A stretch of 64,000 nt of DNA, taken from Linum tenue (taxonomy: Eukaryota > Streptophyta > Magnoliopsida > Malpighiales > Linaceae). The DNA is taken from NCBI GenBank assembly GCA_946122785.1, contig CAMGYJ010000010.1:16157467-16221466 (forward strand). The letters are read 5' to 3'. Position numbers and translations under genes: made by a program. The number at the start of each line of letters is the position of its first letter. Position 1 is the first letter of the stretch. Positions 33,620 to 45,366 of this stretch are shown one piece after another. The notes below the pieces were generated by a model that saw only the letters and a program-made list of their open reading frames with translations, was not told the origin of the DNA and searched no databases.

Positions 33620-34958
33620 TGACTCACTCCTACTGTCACTCTAGAAAATGGCCCAAGTGTAACCACTTCCTAAAGCGTAGTATAGCGGGTTTGGGTTTCA
33701 ATGTCAACCCGGGTCCTAGATGTGATGACTACTCGGTGAATTCGTATTATCTAGCAATGAAACTTTAGTGAAGGTCTAAACTAACAAGCAAGCAAAGCAA
33801 GTAAACGGTTGTTTTCAGGTTAAGAGAGGTCACCCGGATATGGTTCCCCCTAGTCTGCAGTTAAGCCGGATTGTAATTACCAAGTTCAATTTCTATGATA
33901 GTTATACTGCGGAAGGTTCTCAAACAGTCTGAAGTCTCGACTAAAGGTCTTCAGACCCTCTCAATCTGAGTCTCTAGCGGGCGACTAACCTCCACCGGAG
34001 TAAACAGATGAGGCCCCTAAGAACAAAACCTCCACTACTGGAGTAAACCGGTACAGAATAGTGAGTTGGTTCCTCGACTAAAGTCACCAACTCCCTACCT
34101 TCAATCAAGGATGCTCTATCAACCTAGTCAGATATTCTCATTCTAGGTTAAAGCAGAAACAACAGGAATTTGATCAGGATTCAAGTCATTCAATCATTCA
34201 AACCTCAATCGAATATAATCAAATCATAGAAACAGTACTTGGGTTCATACAATCAATCCCAACATACAGAACCTAGGGTTTCCCACACCCAGATGAATGG
34301 GAGAACTACTCCATGGAGAAAGAAGCAAAAGCAGAATCAGACGCGGAAATCATACTGTGAAGATGGATTTATGCTCCTGGATGTTGAATCGGCACTTCTC
34401 CAAGCTCAAACCAAGCTCCAATGGTGTTGAAGATCGATCTAGGGCACTTGGAGACTCTTGTTCGTCGCTTTCTCTCTCTAGGAATCGATTCTCTCTCAAA
34501 AACTCGGAACCCTTCAATGTTGGCCTTCTTCCTCCTTAAATCAGCTGCCTGGTCGCGATACCCGGTCGAATACCCGGTCGGGTATTTTGGGTTTCGACCG
34601 GGTATCTCTACAGCGCACCGTTTCGCTTAAGGGAAGAATCCCCGGTCAATCGCCATAATCCCCGACCGGGGATTTTGCTGTTGTGCCCGGGCCCCTCTCT
34701 GCTTCTCCGGCGCCCAAAAGTGGTGAATACCCGGTCGGGTATTTGGCCACCTGACCGGGTATTTTCCTCCTTCAGCCCTATTCGTCCCAACTTTGCTCCT
34801 TTCGACCCAGAACTCGTTTCTCCCCTCGATTCCAACGCCGGGACCTGAAATATGACATAAACACACAACCTAGCGTGAAATCGGCTTAAAACACGAGATT
34901 CCTCATCACAAACAGCTTCAGAATAGGGGTGGAAACATGTATAATTATCGGTCTATCA
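33620..34958 (-). repeat. Athila 3' LTR (family B), 1339 bp
   Basis: In plus orientation TGACTCACTCC...GGTCTATCA. It is similar to 44029-45361, but unevenly so: the outermost 110 bp (34850-34958) differ strongly, while about 340 bp around the dyads are nearly identical. Dyads are at 34569-34586, 34657-34674 and 34726-34743. Confidence 0.92.
34569..34743 (-). promoter_or_regulatory. Dyad cluster with AATACCCGACCGGGTATT (family B, 3' LTR)
   Basis: On the minus strand AATACCCGACCGGGTATT occurs twice (34586-34569 and 34743-34726), and a variant AATCCCCGACCGGGGATT once (34674-34657). The A-to-C change is matched by T-to-G in the other arm. Single half sites (GACCGGGTAT, CCCCGGTC) lie between. The same set is in the other LTR at 44973-44990, 45061-45078 and 45131-45148. 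Confidence 0.85.
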
Positions 34959-34975
34959 AACTCCCCCACACTTAA
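34959..34975 (-). other. Polypurine tract of the Athila element
   Basis: The minus strand reads TTAAGTGTGGGGGAGTT and then the LTR start TGATAG. This is conserved with 22847-22860. The noncoding region 34976-36171 behind it shares several blocks with 21490-22846 of the plus-strand element, including a block containing CTTAAGTGTGGGGGGATG near 35890. Confidence 0.85.
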
Positions 34976-36171
34976 CCGTTTGCTTGTCCCCAAGCAAACC
35001 TAACTCAAACCAATGCAGCTCTCCAGACCTCTATAGCAACAAACAACCTCGATCGTAGGTAGAGGACTTCCCAGATCATTTAGCAGCGTACGAGGTCAAC
35101 CGCGCACAAGTCATCTCATAGCCTCTTCGGCGAGAACGCTAGTCTCGAGTCGGCATCATGGCAAATAGTGAACAGAGGACAAATGAATCGTGGATGAAGA
35201 GACTCTCACAAACAAAAGATCATGGACTCACCTTAATTCAAGGTGCTCGATTTTCGTCTTGAACATGGTTGGAACCCTTTTCTTTCTTCTTTTTACTTGT
35301 TTTTCTGTTTTTTTCTTTTTTTTCCACGGGTTCCAACCTGTTTCTGCAGAAAAGAGGGCTCCCACCTAGCAAAGGTTTTGGGGGAGCCCGGCTCTTACCG
35401 GCCATGCCAGGAGCGGGTGTCTCGAGCCTCGTGCGGGGGAAAGACATGTAAGGGGTGGAGGTAGTAGGTGGAAATTGGGAACGGATTCCCGTCTCCCCTT
35501 ACATACTTTCACCCTATTCGCACGGGAGACGTTATTTTTAAGCACATTTCGAGCACCTGTTACATTCAGAACATGATACAAGAGTCCATGACAGGCAGAG
35601 AGTCCACAATACCACACAATTCAAGGGTCCTAAGATCACTAATTCACTCAATCAACCAACACAATATGAAGAAGAAATGAGACTTCTTAAATGCATCAAC
35701 ATCCTCCATAGTGCTACACTACCTCCCTAGGTTGCAAATCACTACAGAGACTGTCAATTCAAAGCATACTGAGCAGACAATTGCAAGGAACACGTACTTG
35801 GAGCCCTCAAATTTAAAAATTTGACAGTGGACTAGGCTCCAAGAACACAAACAGAGCTAATGCAGTCAAAAGATAAACATCCCCCCACACTTAAGATCGA
35901 CATTGCCCTCAATGGAGAAGAGGGAGGAAAGGGGAACGATGTTACCGGTGTGCACAGACTGCAGGAGACTGGAAATGGACCAGTCGGCATGGGACGGACT
36001 GGAGAGAGGACCAGTCGGGAACACAGGCAGAGCTAAAAGAGACCAAAAAGCTCAAACACATACGTTAGGTCCAACAGTCAGTCCAATAGCACAGCATCCA
36101 AAATGAAAAGAAAAAGAAACAAAACCGACAGTTTGCACGCTGACACAGATAAAAACTCTCAAAACATGCCC

Positions 36172-37636
36172 CTAGGGCCCTCCGAGACCGGAGAAATCAA
36201 TCTGATCCATAAGGTCGTCGACGCCATCATCCGGTGGCTGCCGTGGCGGTGAATGCTCCCACCGGGTGGTCCAGTGGTGCTCCTCTGGAGGGTGGCAAGC
36301 CTGGATCAGATGCTCGGAATACTCCATCAGACGGCGGCCTCGGTCTCTCTCCCGCTCGATGAGAGCAGTAGTGTGTCCCATGTGGGTCTCCAATCGGCCG
36401 AGGCGCTCATCAACGCCCGTCATCCTGGACCGGTACTCGGCCTGGTGGGCCGAATACTGCTGGTAAAACTGGACCTGATGGTCCATGAGCTGCTGGTTCT
36501 GAAGACCGAGCTGCTGGAACTGGAGCCCCATCTGCTGGAACTGCTCCGTGAAGAAGTCCATCGACGGACCAGAAGGACCAGAGGACGACTCACCTCTCAC
36601 TGGTCTCCGTCGAGGCTGAAGATCCCCAGGCGGGGAGAGCGGGGGCTCCGGCTCATCGGCATCCATAGCGCCGTCATCATCATCATCAGCATCCTCATCT
36701 ACCCTCCTCGCCTACGTAGTCATCATCTTCCTCGTCCTCATCAAGATCCACAACCTCCTCGGGGGGGCATAGGAGACCCATCCACCCATGTGCGGATGTC
36801 GTCAGTGGCCAGGAGGCGTGCACTGTGGAGCACGTCCCGGCTGAGGGGTGCGGAGGCCCGCCCTGCTCGGGTCGCATCGTGAAGCCCCTCGAGCTGATCC
36901 CGAAGTGGCGGGCCAATCGGGTGATCAGAGGGACCAACAGAAGAGGTGGGTAGGATTCCCCGCGGACTCGGGAGAATGTGGTGGCCACGAAGATCCCAAG
37001 TGGAGCATGTCCTCGGATCCCTCATACAGGACATGGCGTACAGGACCCGCTTCGGGACCTTGTGCGAGCCGGTGGCGTTGGGGACGATGGAGCGGGTGAT
37101 GAGTAGGTCTGGCCAGCCACGAAGAAGTCATCCCGATAGGCGAACCTGACGACCTCTCTGTAGAAATGATCTTGGTGCCAGTCGGGCGGGTTCGGGAGCT
37201 CGACCGTGTGGCCATCGAACGGGTTGTACTCGATCCCCAATGCTGAGGCCAACCCGTCAATGGTCAGCTGTCGGGGACGGCCACCCAACCGGAACTTCAC
37301 TGCATGGGCGTCCCGAGGCTTCTTCTTGTCGTACTCGAACGTGGTGTAGAACTCCCACACCAGCTCCGTGTAGGTGGGCTCGTCAATGGCAAGAAGTGTC
37401 CGCCAATCGGGGTGGCTGATGGCGGTGCTGAGCTCCTGCAAGCAGTGGAGCTGCTCGAACACTGCCCACTCGAGGTGGTGGTGTTTCTCCAGCGTCCCCC
37501 GGATCACCTTGCGGAACTGGTCCGCGTACTCCCGGTGCAGGCTCAAGCCCTGCACAAAGGCATGATCGAGGGACATGATCCTGCACAAACACAACAAACC
37601 AAAGGTGGAGCCAAGAAAATACAATGTCAGGACCAA
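36172..37636 (-). pseudogene. Athila env-like ORF (ATHILA ORF-1 family), frameshifted
   Basis: The frame begins near 37636, possibly at the methionine near 37577 (MSLDHAFVQG). The first 190 codons carry the ATHILA ORF-1 signature: HPDWRTLLAIDEPTYTELV, then WEFYTTFEY, FRLGGRPRQL and SALGIEYN. After about 37060 the frame is lost (37034-36741 and 36988-36695 are out-of-frame pieces). It resumes at 36666-36172 with a Gln-rich, heptad-like tail (FFTEQFQQMGLQFQQLGLQN). In Athila this ORF lies after pol and has been called env-like from its position; its function is unknown. I saw no clear signal peptide or membrane segment. Confidence 0.8.
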
Positions 37637-37679
37637 CGGTATGGGGTCAGCACTTCCCCCACACTTAAGCTCACCTAGG

Positions 37680-38290
37680 CTAACAATTTAAGCACAGCCG
37701 GTTGAATTGCAAGCACTCAACCGGAATTCAAGGCAGAATCACAAAATAAACCACAATAAGCACCCGGGCAGCACATCGACCACATATACAACCATGCAAA
37801 CTCAAGTCGTCCCTCACCCTACTCTAAATCATTCAGGCAAACACAGTTCTCGGTCCTAGAATCTACAGTCCGATTTTCCATAAACTAGAAATGAACAGGA
37901 AACACACCTGGAAACACAAGGAGGGACCGTAGCTAGGACTCGAAGAGAGGGTGAGGGTACGCGAACCAAAAATACCCGGTCGGGTATTTTTGGGACGGGG
38001 TCGGGTATTTCACTTTTTTTTCCCCCGAGAAACAGAGGGGCCCCGGGCGTGAGCCGAAAATACCCGGTCGGGTATTTTGGCCCACGACCGGGTATTTTCC
38101 CTCTTTTCGGCCAAAAATTCATTTTTCTTCCCAAATTTTCAACCGTCTCCTTGCACGAAAACACCAAATCGAGGCATCAACGACGACCGAACTTCAATTA
38201 CAGACATGCAAACTGACTCGACCACGACACCAAAAACTTAGAAAAGGGAAAAGAAAAATGCAAACCGTGGTGGGGTTGCCTCCCCACAAG
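37680..38290 (-). other. Spacer between integrase and env-like ORF, with dyads
   Basis: On the minus strand the post-pol signature AAGAAGCGCTTGTGGGGAGG (about 38302-38283) starts this noncoding stretch. It contains two copies of AATACCCGGTCGGGTATT (37971-37988, 38059-38076) and half sites, the same dyad as in the LTRs. A block ending in TTAAGTGTGGGGGAAG (about 37670) precedes the env-like ORF. Confidence 0.75.
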
Positions 38291-38330
38291 CGCTTCTTTA
38301 CCGTCTTTTAGCTGGACGCCCATGGCGGAA

Positions 38331-39651
38331 CTAAGGGTCCGCGAGTTCCACCACCAACTCCGCACGTTCGACCTCGTCTCCCAAGTAGAGTTTGAGACGA
38401 TTGCCATTCACTTTAAACGGCTCCGTCTGCGGGTTGGCAATTCGATAGTGCCCATACGGGAACACCTGGGTGACCGTGAACGGTCCAGACCACCGGGAGC
38501 GGAGTTTTCCGGGAAAGAGCTTCAGGCGAGAGTTATAGAGGAGAACTCGATCACCAACCTGGAACTCCTTCGGACCCCGCAGCCGGGCATCGTGCAGGCG
38601 TTTAGGTGCGCTCCTTGTACAGCCGGGTGTTCTCATAGGCGTTGGTAAGCCACTCCTCCAGCTCCAACATCTGCATTCTTCGCTCAACACCTGCAACATG
38701 AACATCCAAGTTGAGCACACTTAAGGGCCCAGAAGGCCTTGTGCTCTAGCTCCACCGGGCAAATGGCATGCCTTTCCATAGACCAAGCCGGTACGGTGAA
38801 GTACCAATGGGCGTCTTGTAGGCAGTGCGATACGCCCACAGAGCATCATCGGAGCTTGGTGGACCAACCTTTTTCGTGACTGATCCACCGTTTTCCTCCA
38901 GGATCCGCTTGAGCTCCCGGTTCGTCAGTTCGGCCTGGCCACTGGTCTGGGGATGATAGGCCACGGACACCTTGTGAGTCACACCATAGCGAGACAGTAG
39001 TTTATCAAATTGGCCCTGGAAATGGGTGCCTCTATCGCTTATGATGGCTCTAGGTGTCCCGAACCGGGAGAATAGCTGCTTTCAAAAAACCCACAAACAC
39101 GTCTAGCATCATTGGTGGGCAAAGCTTGCGCCTCAGCCCACCTAGAGACGTAGTCAACAAGCAACCAGAATATAAACACATTCGATACCCCAGACATAAA
39201 AAATCTCACAAGTTATAAACACATTCTGGGGCATCTCATCACGGGCAGAGATGTTACCTGACCGCTGGCATCGATCGCACCTGCGTGCGAAGGCGTCTGC
39301 ATCCTTGAAGAGCGTGGGCCAGTAAAAGCCCGACTGGAGTACCTTCCTCGCCGTGCGGTTTCCTCCGTGATGACCGCCAGTAGGTCCCTCATGACAGTGA
39401 GATAGAATGCCCTCCATCTCACTCTCCATAACACAACGACGGATGATCCCGTCGGCTCCGATCCGAAAAAGATGCGGGTCATCCCAGAAGTAGTACTTCA
39501 GATCGGAGAAAAAATTTCCTCTTGGCGTGAGTTGCCATCCCCTTGGGCAGCTGCTGGCCCACCAAATAGTTCGCAAAATCGGAGTACAAGGGGGTGACAC
39601 TCTCCCACCAAGCACATCATCATCAACCTCTCGTCTGGGAAGGAGTCTCAA
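38331..39651 (-). pseudogene. Athila integrase, degenerate
   Basis: Reading leftward: an HHCC zinc-binding domain (HEGPTGGHHGGN, then CDRCQ) at about 39480-39270; the core with SDRGTHF (second Asp, about 39030) and QAELTNREL (catalytic Glu, about 38930); and a C-terminal LFPGKLRSRWSGPF block at about 38510-38470. The family's GIDFMGPF-type block with the first catalytic Asp is missing between the CEIF and CVYILVA words (about 39180), and frames change near 39150 and 38740. It would have joined the DNA copy to the host chromosome but cannot be active. Confidence 0.85.
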
Positions 39652-41064
39652 TCTCCTCCACGAGGTGTCCGCAGGGGTGCGTCCAACCGGGAGAGGTGAT
39701 CAGCTGCAACATTTCTCTGCTCCCTTCTTGTCCCGGATCTCAATATCGAACTCCTGCAGCAGTAAGATCCATCGTATGAGCCGAGGCTTGGCTCGACCTT
39801 GCTCATCAGGTATCTAATCGCGGAGTGATCTGTGTACACTGTCACACGGGACAGACCAGATAGGGCGAAACTTATCAAAGGCAAACACCACCGCAAGCAG
39901 CTCCTTCTCTGTGGTGGTGTAGTTCTCCTGGGGCAATCATTCAGAGTCTTCGAGGCGTAGTAGATAGGTCGGAAGTGTTGATCTCGCCTCTGCCCCAAAA
40001 CAGACTCCGACAGCAAAAGTCACTGGCGTCGCACATCAGCTCAAATGGTAGGGACCAGTCAGGAACAACCATGATAGGAGCCTGGGTGAGCTTCTCCTTC
40101 AAGGTGGTGAACGCCGCTAGTGCAAGCATCAGTGAACTGGAAGGGGCATCCTTCTCCAGAAGCTTAGTTAGGGGCAGGGCGATCTTCGAGAAGTCCTTGA
40201 TGAACCGCCTATAGAAACCTGCATTGCCCAAGAAAACTCCGGATCCCCTTTACAGATGTAGGAGGAGGCAGTTTGCTGATAGTCTCGATCTTTGCTCTAT
40301 CGACCTCGATCCCCATCTTGGAGATCTTGTGCCCAAGAACTATGCCTTTGCGAACCATGAAGTGACACTTCTCCCAACTCAGTGCAGGTTCGTTTCTTCA
40401 CACCGTTTAAGAACAAGTTCCAGGTTATGGAGACAGTGAGAGAAGGAGTCTCCATAAACCGAGAAATCGTCCATAAACACCTCCATGAATCTCGCCGACC
40501 AGACGGTCAAAGATGGCGAGCATGCATCTCTGAAAGTGGCTGGGGCGTTGCATAGCCCGAATGGAATCCTCCGGTAAGCAAATGTGCCGAAGGGGCAGGT
40601 GAAAGTGGTCTTCGCCTGGTCCTCCGGTGCAATAGGGATCTGAAAGTACCCGGACATCCCATCCAGGAAGCAGTAGAACTCGTGCCCCGCCAATCTCTCC
40701 AGCATCTGATCAATGAACGGCAGCGGGAAATGGTCCTTCCGAGTGCGTCGTTGAGACGCCGATAGTCGATGCAGACACGGTACCCAGTCACCGTGCGCAT
40801 CGGGATGAGCTCGTTCTTCTCGTTAGGCACCACGGTCATCCCACCCTTTTTGGGCACCACCTGGGTGGGACTGACCCACTCGCTGTCAGAAATGGCGAAG
40901 ATGATCCCCGCGTCCATCAGCTTCACGATCTCTGCCCGAACCACAGCCTCCAGGTTCGGCGTCAATCTCCTCTGCGGCTGCCTCACTGGCCGCATCTCAT
41001 CCTCCAGCAGTATCCGGTGCGAGCAAAAGAGGGGCTGATCCCCCGGATATCTGTGATCTTCCAT
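39648..41064 (-). pseudogene. Athila reverse transcriptase and RNase H, frameshifted
   Basis: The RT begins near 41064, with the upstream linker in 41228-40983. Seen are WVSPTQVVPKKGG, GYRVCIDYRRLND (about 40790), then after a frameshift FLDGMSGYFQIPIAPEDQ, FGTFAYRRIPFGLCNAPATF and the catalytic FMDDFSVYG (about 40480). The RNase H follows in pieces 40231-39941 and 40016-39648, with FELMCDASDF and [14 protein letters not shown]. At least three frameshifts separate these parts. The original product would convert element RNA to DNA. Confidence 0.88.
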
Positions 41065-41086
41065 GCCAAAGCTCGCTCGTACTGCT

Positions 41087-42478
41087 TCAGCAAGGCCACC
41101 AGTCTGGTCTTCTGCTCGGGTGTGAGGGTCGAGCTGATGATAACTGGCAGCTTATTCCCCTCCCGGAGAAATGCATACTCCAAATGAGGAGGGAGGGGCT
41201 TAAGCTCCAGCTCTGGTGGTTCCTCCAAGAAGTGGTGATGCGGGTGGAGGATGAGATCGGTTTAAACAGCCTGTCGCCCTCCAAGAAGGGGCCACTCTCC
41301 AATGCGGCCAACTGCTCCGCCAGCTGCGGCTCCTGCAATGCCTGCTCACCTAGCAAAATACAACGCTCAAGAGCATCATCAGTACCCGCACTCGTGATGG
41401 CGAGTGCGGTCTCAAAATCGGCAAGCACATCACAGTAGTCTATGTCATCATGCAAATGAGAATGTTTCCCATTGTCAGACACAGAAAAAGTAGCCTGTTC
41501 ATCACCAGCACGCAGAATCAATTTACCACTATGCACATCAATAAGCGCCTTGGCGGTGGCGAGAAATGGTCTACCCAAAATCAAAGGCACATCCACATCC
41601 TCATTTATATCCAAAATAACAAAATCAACAGGATATGTGAATGCACCAACATTAACAAGCAAGTCCTCAATGATACCCCTAGGATGCACGATAGAACGAT
41701 CAGCTAACTGAATGCTCATCCTAGTAGCTCTAGGTTCACCTAGGTCTAGCTTCTTAAACAGTTTATAGGGCATGACATTAATGCTAGCGCCTAGGTCCGC
41801 CAAGGACTTTCCTACATGCATGCTGCCAATAACAAGAGGGATAGTGAAACTCCCTGGGTCTTTGCGCTTCTCTGGCAGCTTGTTCTGCAGGATGGCAGAA
41901 CACTCCTCGCTGAGCATCACTGTCGAAAGATCCCCAAGTTTCTTCTTGTTGGTGAGGAGGTCTTTCATGAACTTGGCATACTTGGGCATCTTCGACAGTG
42001 CCTCCACGAACGGCATGCTGATGTTGACCTGCTTCAACATTGCCATGAACTTGGCAAACTCTGTCTCCAGCTGTCTATGGAGTCGAGTGGGGAAGGGCAG
42101 CTGGGGTGTATGCTCCTTAACCACAGGTTGCGGCTTTGGAGCAGGTGCTGTGCTGCCTTCCCCCACCTCTGCAGTATCAGCTGGAGGTGTTGAAGCAGGT
42201 AGTGGTCGTCTCGCCTGGGCTGGGCAGGAGCAGCAGATGTAGTCTTGCCACTCCTGGTGGTGATGGCGTGTGCGTCTCATGCGGGTCCCGTGGATTGGGA
42301 TGGTGGTGGCAGGCAGAGTCCCCGGTGCCCTGGTAGTGTTCTGGCGAGCTAGGCTCCCAATCTGATTCTGGAGATCCTGCAGAATGGCACCTTGGTTCCT
42401 CTGGCCTGCCTCCAGTGAGGCGATGTTCTGATCCATCCTCGTGAAGTTCGCCTGACTGGTGGTCATGAAAGCCTGCAA
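41087..42478 (-). pseudogene. Athila gag C-terminus and aspartic protease
   Basis: A 463-codon frame, the longest intact piece. Residues 1-60 form a coiled-coil-like spacer (MDQNIASLEAGQRNQGAIL). A Pro/Ala-rich linker follows, then a KYAKFMKDLL-type block. The protease has SLADLGASINVMP with the D-L-G-A-S site typical of Athila, and DVPLILGRPFLATAKALIDV about 80 residues later. The frame is lost after about 41240, where the RT linker continues in another frame. The protease would process the gag-pol polyprotein. Confidence 0.85.
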
Positions 42479-42486
42479 AATATTCT

Positions 42487-43883
42487 TCAGATCAGATATC
42501 TGAGGATCTGAGCTGCGGCTGCTGGAGGCTGAGCAAACTGGCGCTGGGGCTGCTGGAATGGCTGCCCTTGCCTAGGCTGGTAGGGCTGCTGCTGTGGTGG
42601 TGGCCCCTGCCTAGCCTGGAAGGGCTGCCTCTGCTGGAAACCACCTGCTGGTGCTGGGAAACCAGGTGGTTTGTTGGTGTTGCTGCTCCCAGGCAAAGTT
42701 GGGATGCTGGCGCCATCCCTCATTGTAGGTGTTGCTGTATGGGTCCAGGCGCCGAGCATTTGCTATGAAGTCCACCTGCTCTTGGGGAGTAGAAGACTCC
42801 CTCATAGACTGACAATCCTCCACCAGGTGATTCGGGCTCTCACACCACTGACACTGAGCTACTGGAGGCGTAGCTACACCTCGGCGCGGAAGGAGACTAT
42901 TAGGCTGCTTCAATGTCTGCACCAACTCAGCCACCTGCTGCTCTAACCCGGACCTGGCCTCCATAGCATGCACACCCCGGTCCCGGGATTCCTGCCTCTG
43001 TGTTCTGCCCCAGAATGATCTCGGGCAGCCAAGGTACTGATCATCTGGTTCAGCTCGGGTGGAGTCTTAGTAAGGATATCCCCTCCTGGGCATAGAGACT
43101 CGATCACCCTCTGGCTGTCTGGAGTGAGGGCGCTGTAGAAGTTCCCTACTGTGAAAGCATCGCTGAAGCCATGATGGGGACACTGCCAGAAGTATCCCAT
43201 GTACCGCTCCCATGCATCACGAAGACTCATCTGGCTCTTGGCGGAAGTGAGTGATCTCCCGCTGATCTCCGTGGTCTTCGATGCCGGATAATACCGGTGC
43301 ACGAACTTGTCAGCCAGATCGTCCCAAGAGGTGATGGACAATGGGGGCTGGGTCTCCAACCACCTCTTAGCATTCCCCGCCAGAGAATGGGGGAAGAGGT
43401 GAAGGCGGATTGCGTCATCCGGAACACCATTCAGCTTGAACCCGTTCGTCAGCTGGAGAAAACGGGAAAGATGTACCCGGGCTTCCTCATCCTTCAAGCC
43501 ATGGAACTGGATAGAGGATGTGATGAGTTGAATCCAGCATGGCTTGATCTCGAAGTTGTTTGCAGGAATGGGCGGATAGAGGATGACCGGGCGGATGTCA
43601 GCAATCCGTGGAGTATAGTAGTACTCCAAGGTGGGACCCGGTGGTGGTGGATGATGATGGTTCCCAGCTCCCTGGGGATTTGGTCGTTCCCCAGGATCTG
43701 GTTCTGAGGAGGCGGGTTCTGATCGCCTTCCATCTCGTGCTCGTCCTCGGAGTCGCTGGTCAATTGGCCGTCTCGGCGCTCCACCGTAGCCAGTCTAGCT
43801 CGCTGTTGTCTCCGAAGTTGTTTGCAGGTGCGCTCAATCTCAGGATTCAACGGCAGTAAACCTCCCGACTGGCTACGGGTCAT
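42487..43883 (-). pseudogene. Athila gag (capsid and zinc knuckle), frameshifted
   Basis: Starts MTRSQSGGLLPLNPEIE at 43883. The capsid (retrotransposon gag) domain lies at 43629-42970 with KRWLETQPPLSITSWDDL and SLRDAWERYMGYFWQCPHHG. A zinc knuckle CQWCESPNHLVEDC (C-x2-C-x4-H-x4-C) lies at about 42850, then a Gln/Pro-rich tail in several frames (42759-42487). Frame changes near 43610, 42970 and 42700 break it. Gag forms the particle that packages element RNA. Confidence 0.87.
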
Positions 43884-44005
43884 GCACTATCTGCACACAA
43901 TCAAGCAATGCAAACCCGTGAAGGCACAAGTGGGAAGACAAAACTCAATGCAAAAATGAAAATGCTAAAGTAACAGAAATCACTTTTCTTCAACAACCTA
44001 GCCAT

Positions 44006-44022
44006 CCCCGGCAACGGCGCCA
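44006..44022 (-). other. Athila primer binding site (tRNA-Asp-like)
   Basis: The minus strand reads TGGCGCCGTTGCCGGGG six bases after the LTR end. It is complementary to the 3' end of plant tRNA-Asp and is the classic Athila primer site. Confidence 0.85.
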
Positions 44023-44028
44023 AAAACT

Positions 44029-45361
44029 TGACTCACTCCTACTGTCACCCTAGAAAATGGCCAAGTATAACCACTTCCTAAAGCGTAGTATAGCGGGTCG
44101 GGTTTTAATGTCAACCCGGGTCCTAGATGTGATGACTACTCGGTGAATTCTTGTTATTTAGCGGAACTTTTAGTGCAACTCAAGCAAACAAAACACAAAG
44201 CAAGTAAACGGTTTGTTGTCAAGTCAAGAGAGGTCACCCGGATATGGTTCCCCCTAGACTGCAGTTAAGTCGGATTGCAATTTACCAAGTTCAGTTTTCA
44301 TGAAAGTTATACTGCGGAAGGTTCTCAATTAGCCTGAAGTCTCGACTAAAGGTCTCCAGACCCTCTCAATCTGAGTCTCTAGCGGGCGACTAACCTCCAC
44401 CGGAGTAAACAGATTGAGGCCCTAATGAACCAAACCTCCACTACCGAATTAACTTCGGTACAGAATAGCGAATTGGCTCCTCGACTAAAGTCACCAATTC
44501 GCCACCTTCGATTAAGGGTACTCTATCAACCTAGGCAGATATTCTCATTCTAGGTCAAAGCAGAAACAACAGGAATTTGATCAGGATTCAAGTCATTCAA
44601 TCATTCAAACCTCAATCGAATATAATCAATTCACAAACTCTGTACTTGGGTTCATACAATCAGACCTAGCATACAAATCTAGGGTTCCCATACCCAGATG
44701 AATGGGGAAACTACTCCATAGAGAAAGAAGCAAAAGCAGATTCAGACGCGGAAATCATACTGTGAAGTTGGATTCCTGCTCCTGGACGTTTAATCGCACT
44801 TCTCCAAGCTCAAGACGGGCTCCAATGGTGTTGAAGATCGATCTATGGCGCTTGGGAACTCTGGTTCGCGCTTTCTCTCTCTAGGAATCGATTTCTCTCT
44901 CAAAAACTCGGAACCCTTCAATGTTGGCCTTCTTCTCCTTAAATCAGCTGCCTGGTCGCGATACCCGGTCGAAATACCCGGTCGGGTATTTTGGGTTTCG
45001 ACCGGGTATCTCTGCAGCGCACCGTTTCGCTTAAGGGAAGAATCCCCGGTCAATCGCCATAATCCCCGACCGGGGATTTTGCTGCTGTGCCCGGGCCCCT
45101 CTCTGCTTCTCGGGCGCCCAAAAGTGGTGAATACCCGGTCGGGTATTTGGCCACCTGACCGGGTATTTTCCTCCTTCAGCCCTATTCGTCCCAACTTTGC
45201 TCCTTTCGACCCAGAACTCGTTTCTCCGCCTCGATTCCAACGCTGGGACCTGAAATAGGACAAAGTAGCACAACCCGCGTAAAATAGGCCAAAACACACA
45301 ACCATGCTCCGCAAACGGATAAGAAATAGGGGTATAAAATCATGCAATTACATCATTATCA
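44029..45361 (-). repeat. Athila 5' LTR (family B), 1333 bp
   Basis: In plus orientation TGACTCACTCC...CATTATCA. Followed by ATAAC (45362-45366), the right copy of the target duplication. It contains the dyads at 44973-44990, 45061-45078 and 45131-45148. The small ORFs here also occur in the other LTR and are not genes. Confidence 0.92.
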
Positions 45362-45366
45362 ATAAC

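Larger units (their letters stand above)
33620..45361 (-). mobile_element. Structurally complete Athila (Ty3/Gypsy) element, 11.74 kb
   Basis: Two LTRs (1339 and 1333 bp) with a perfect ATAAC target duplication enclose, on the minus strand, a tRNA-Asp-like primer site, gag, protease, RT, RNase H, integrase, a spacer, an env-like ORF, a 1.2-kb noncoding region and a polypurine tract. The env-like ORF after pol, the tRNA-Asp primer and the DLGAS protease place it in the Athila lineage. Many frameshifts inactivate gag and pol. It lies about 970 bp upstream of the DDR4-like start codon and points away from it. Confidence 0.93.

Noticed and set aside
36253..36882. 209-codon plus-strand ORF
   Set aside because: Antisense to the Athila env-like ORF; no domain of its own.
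41772..42242. 156-codon plus-strand ORF
   Set aside because: Antisense to the Athila gag/protease frame, which has clear motifs on the other strand.
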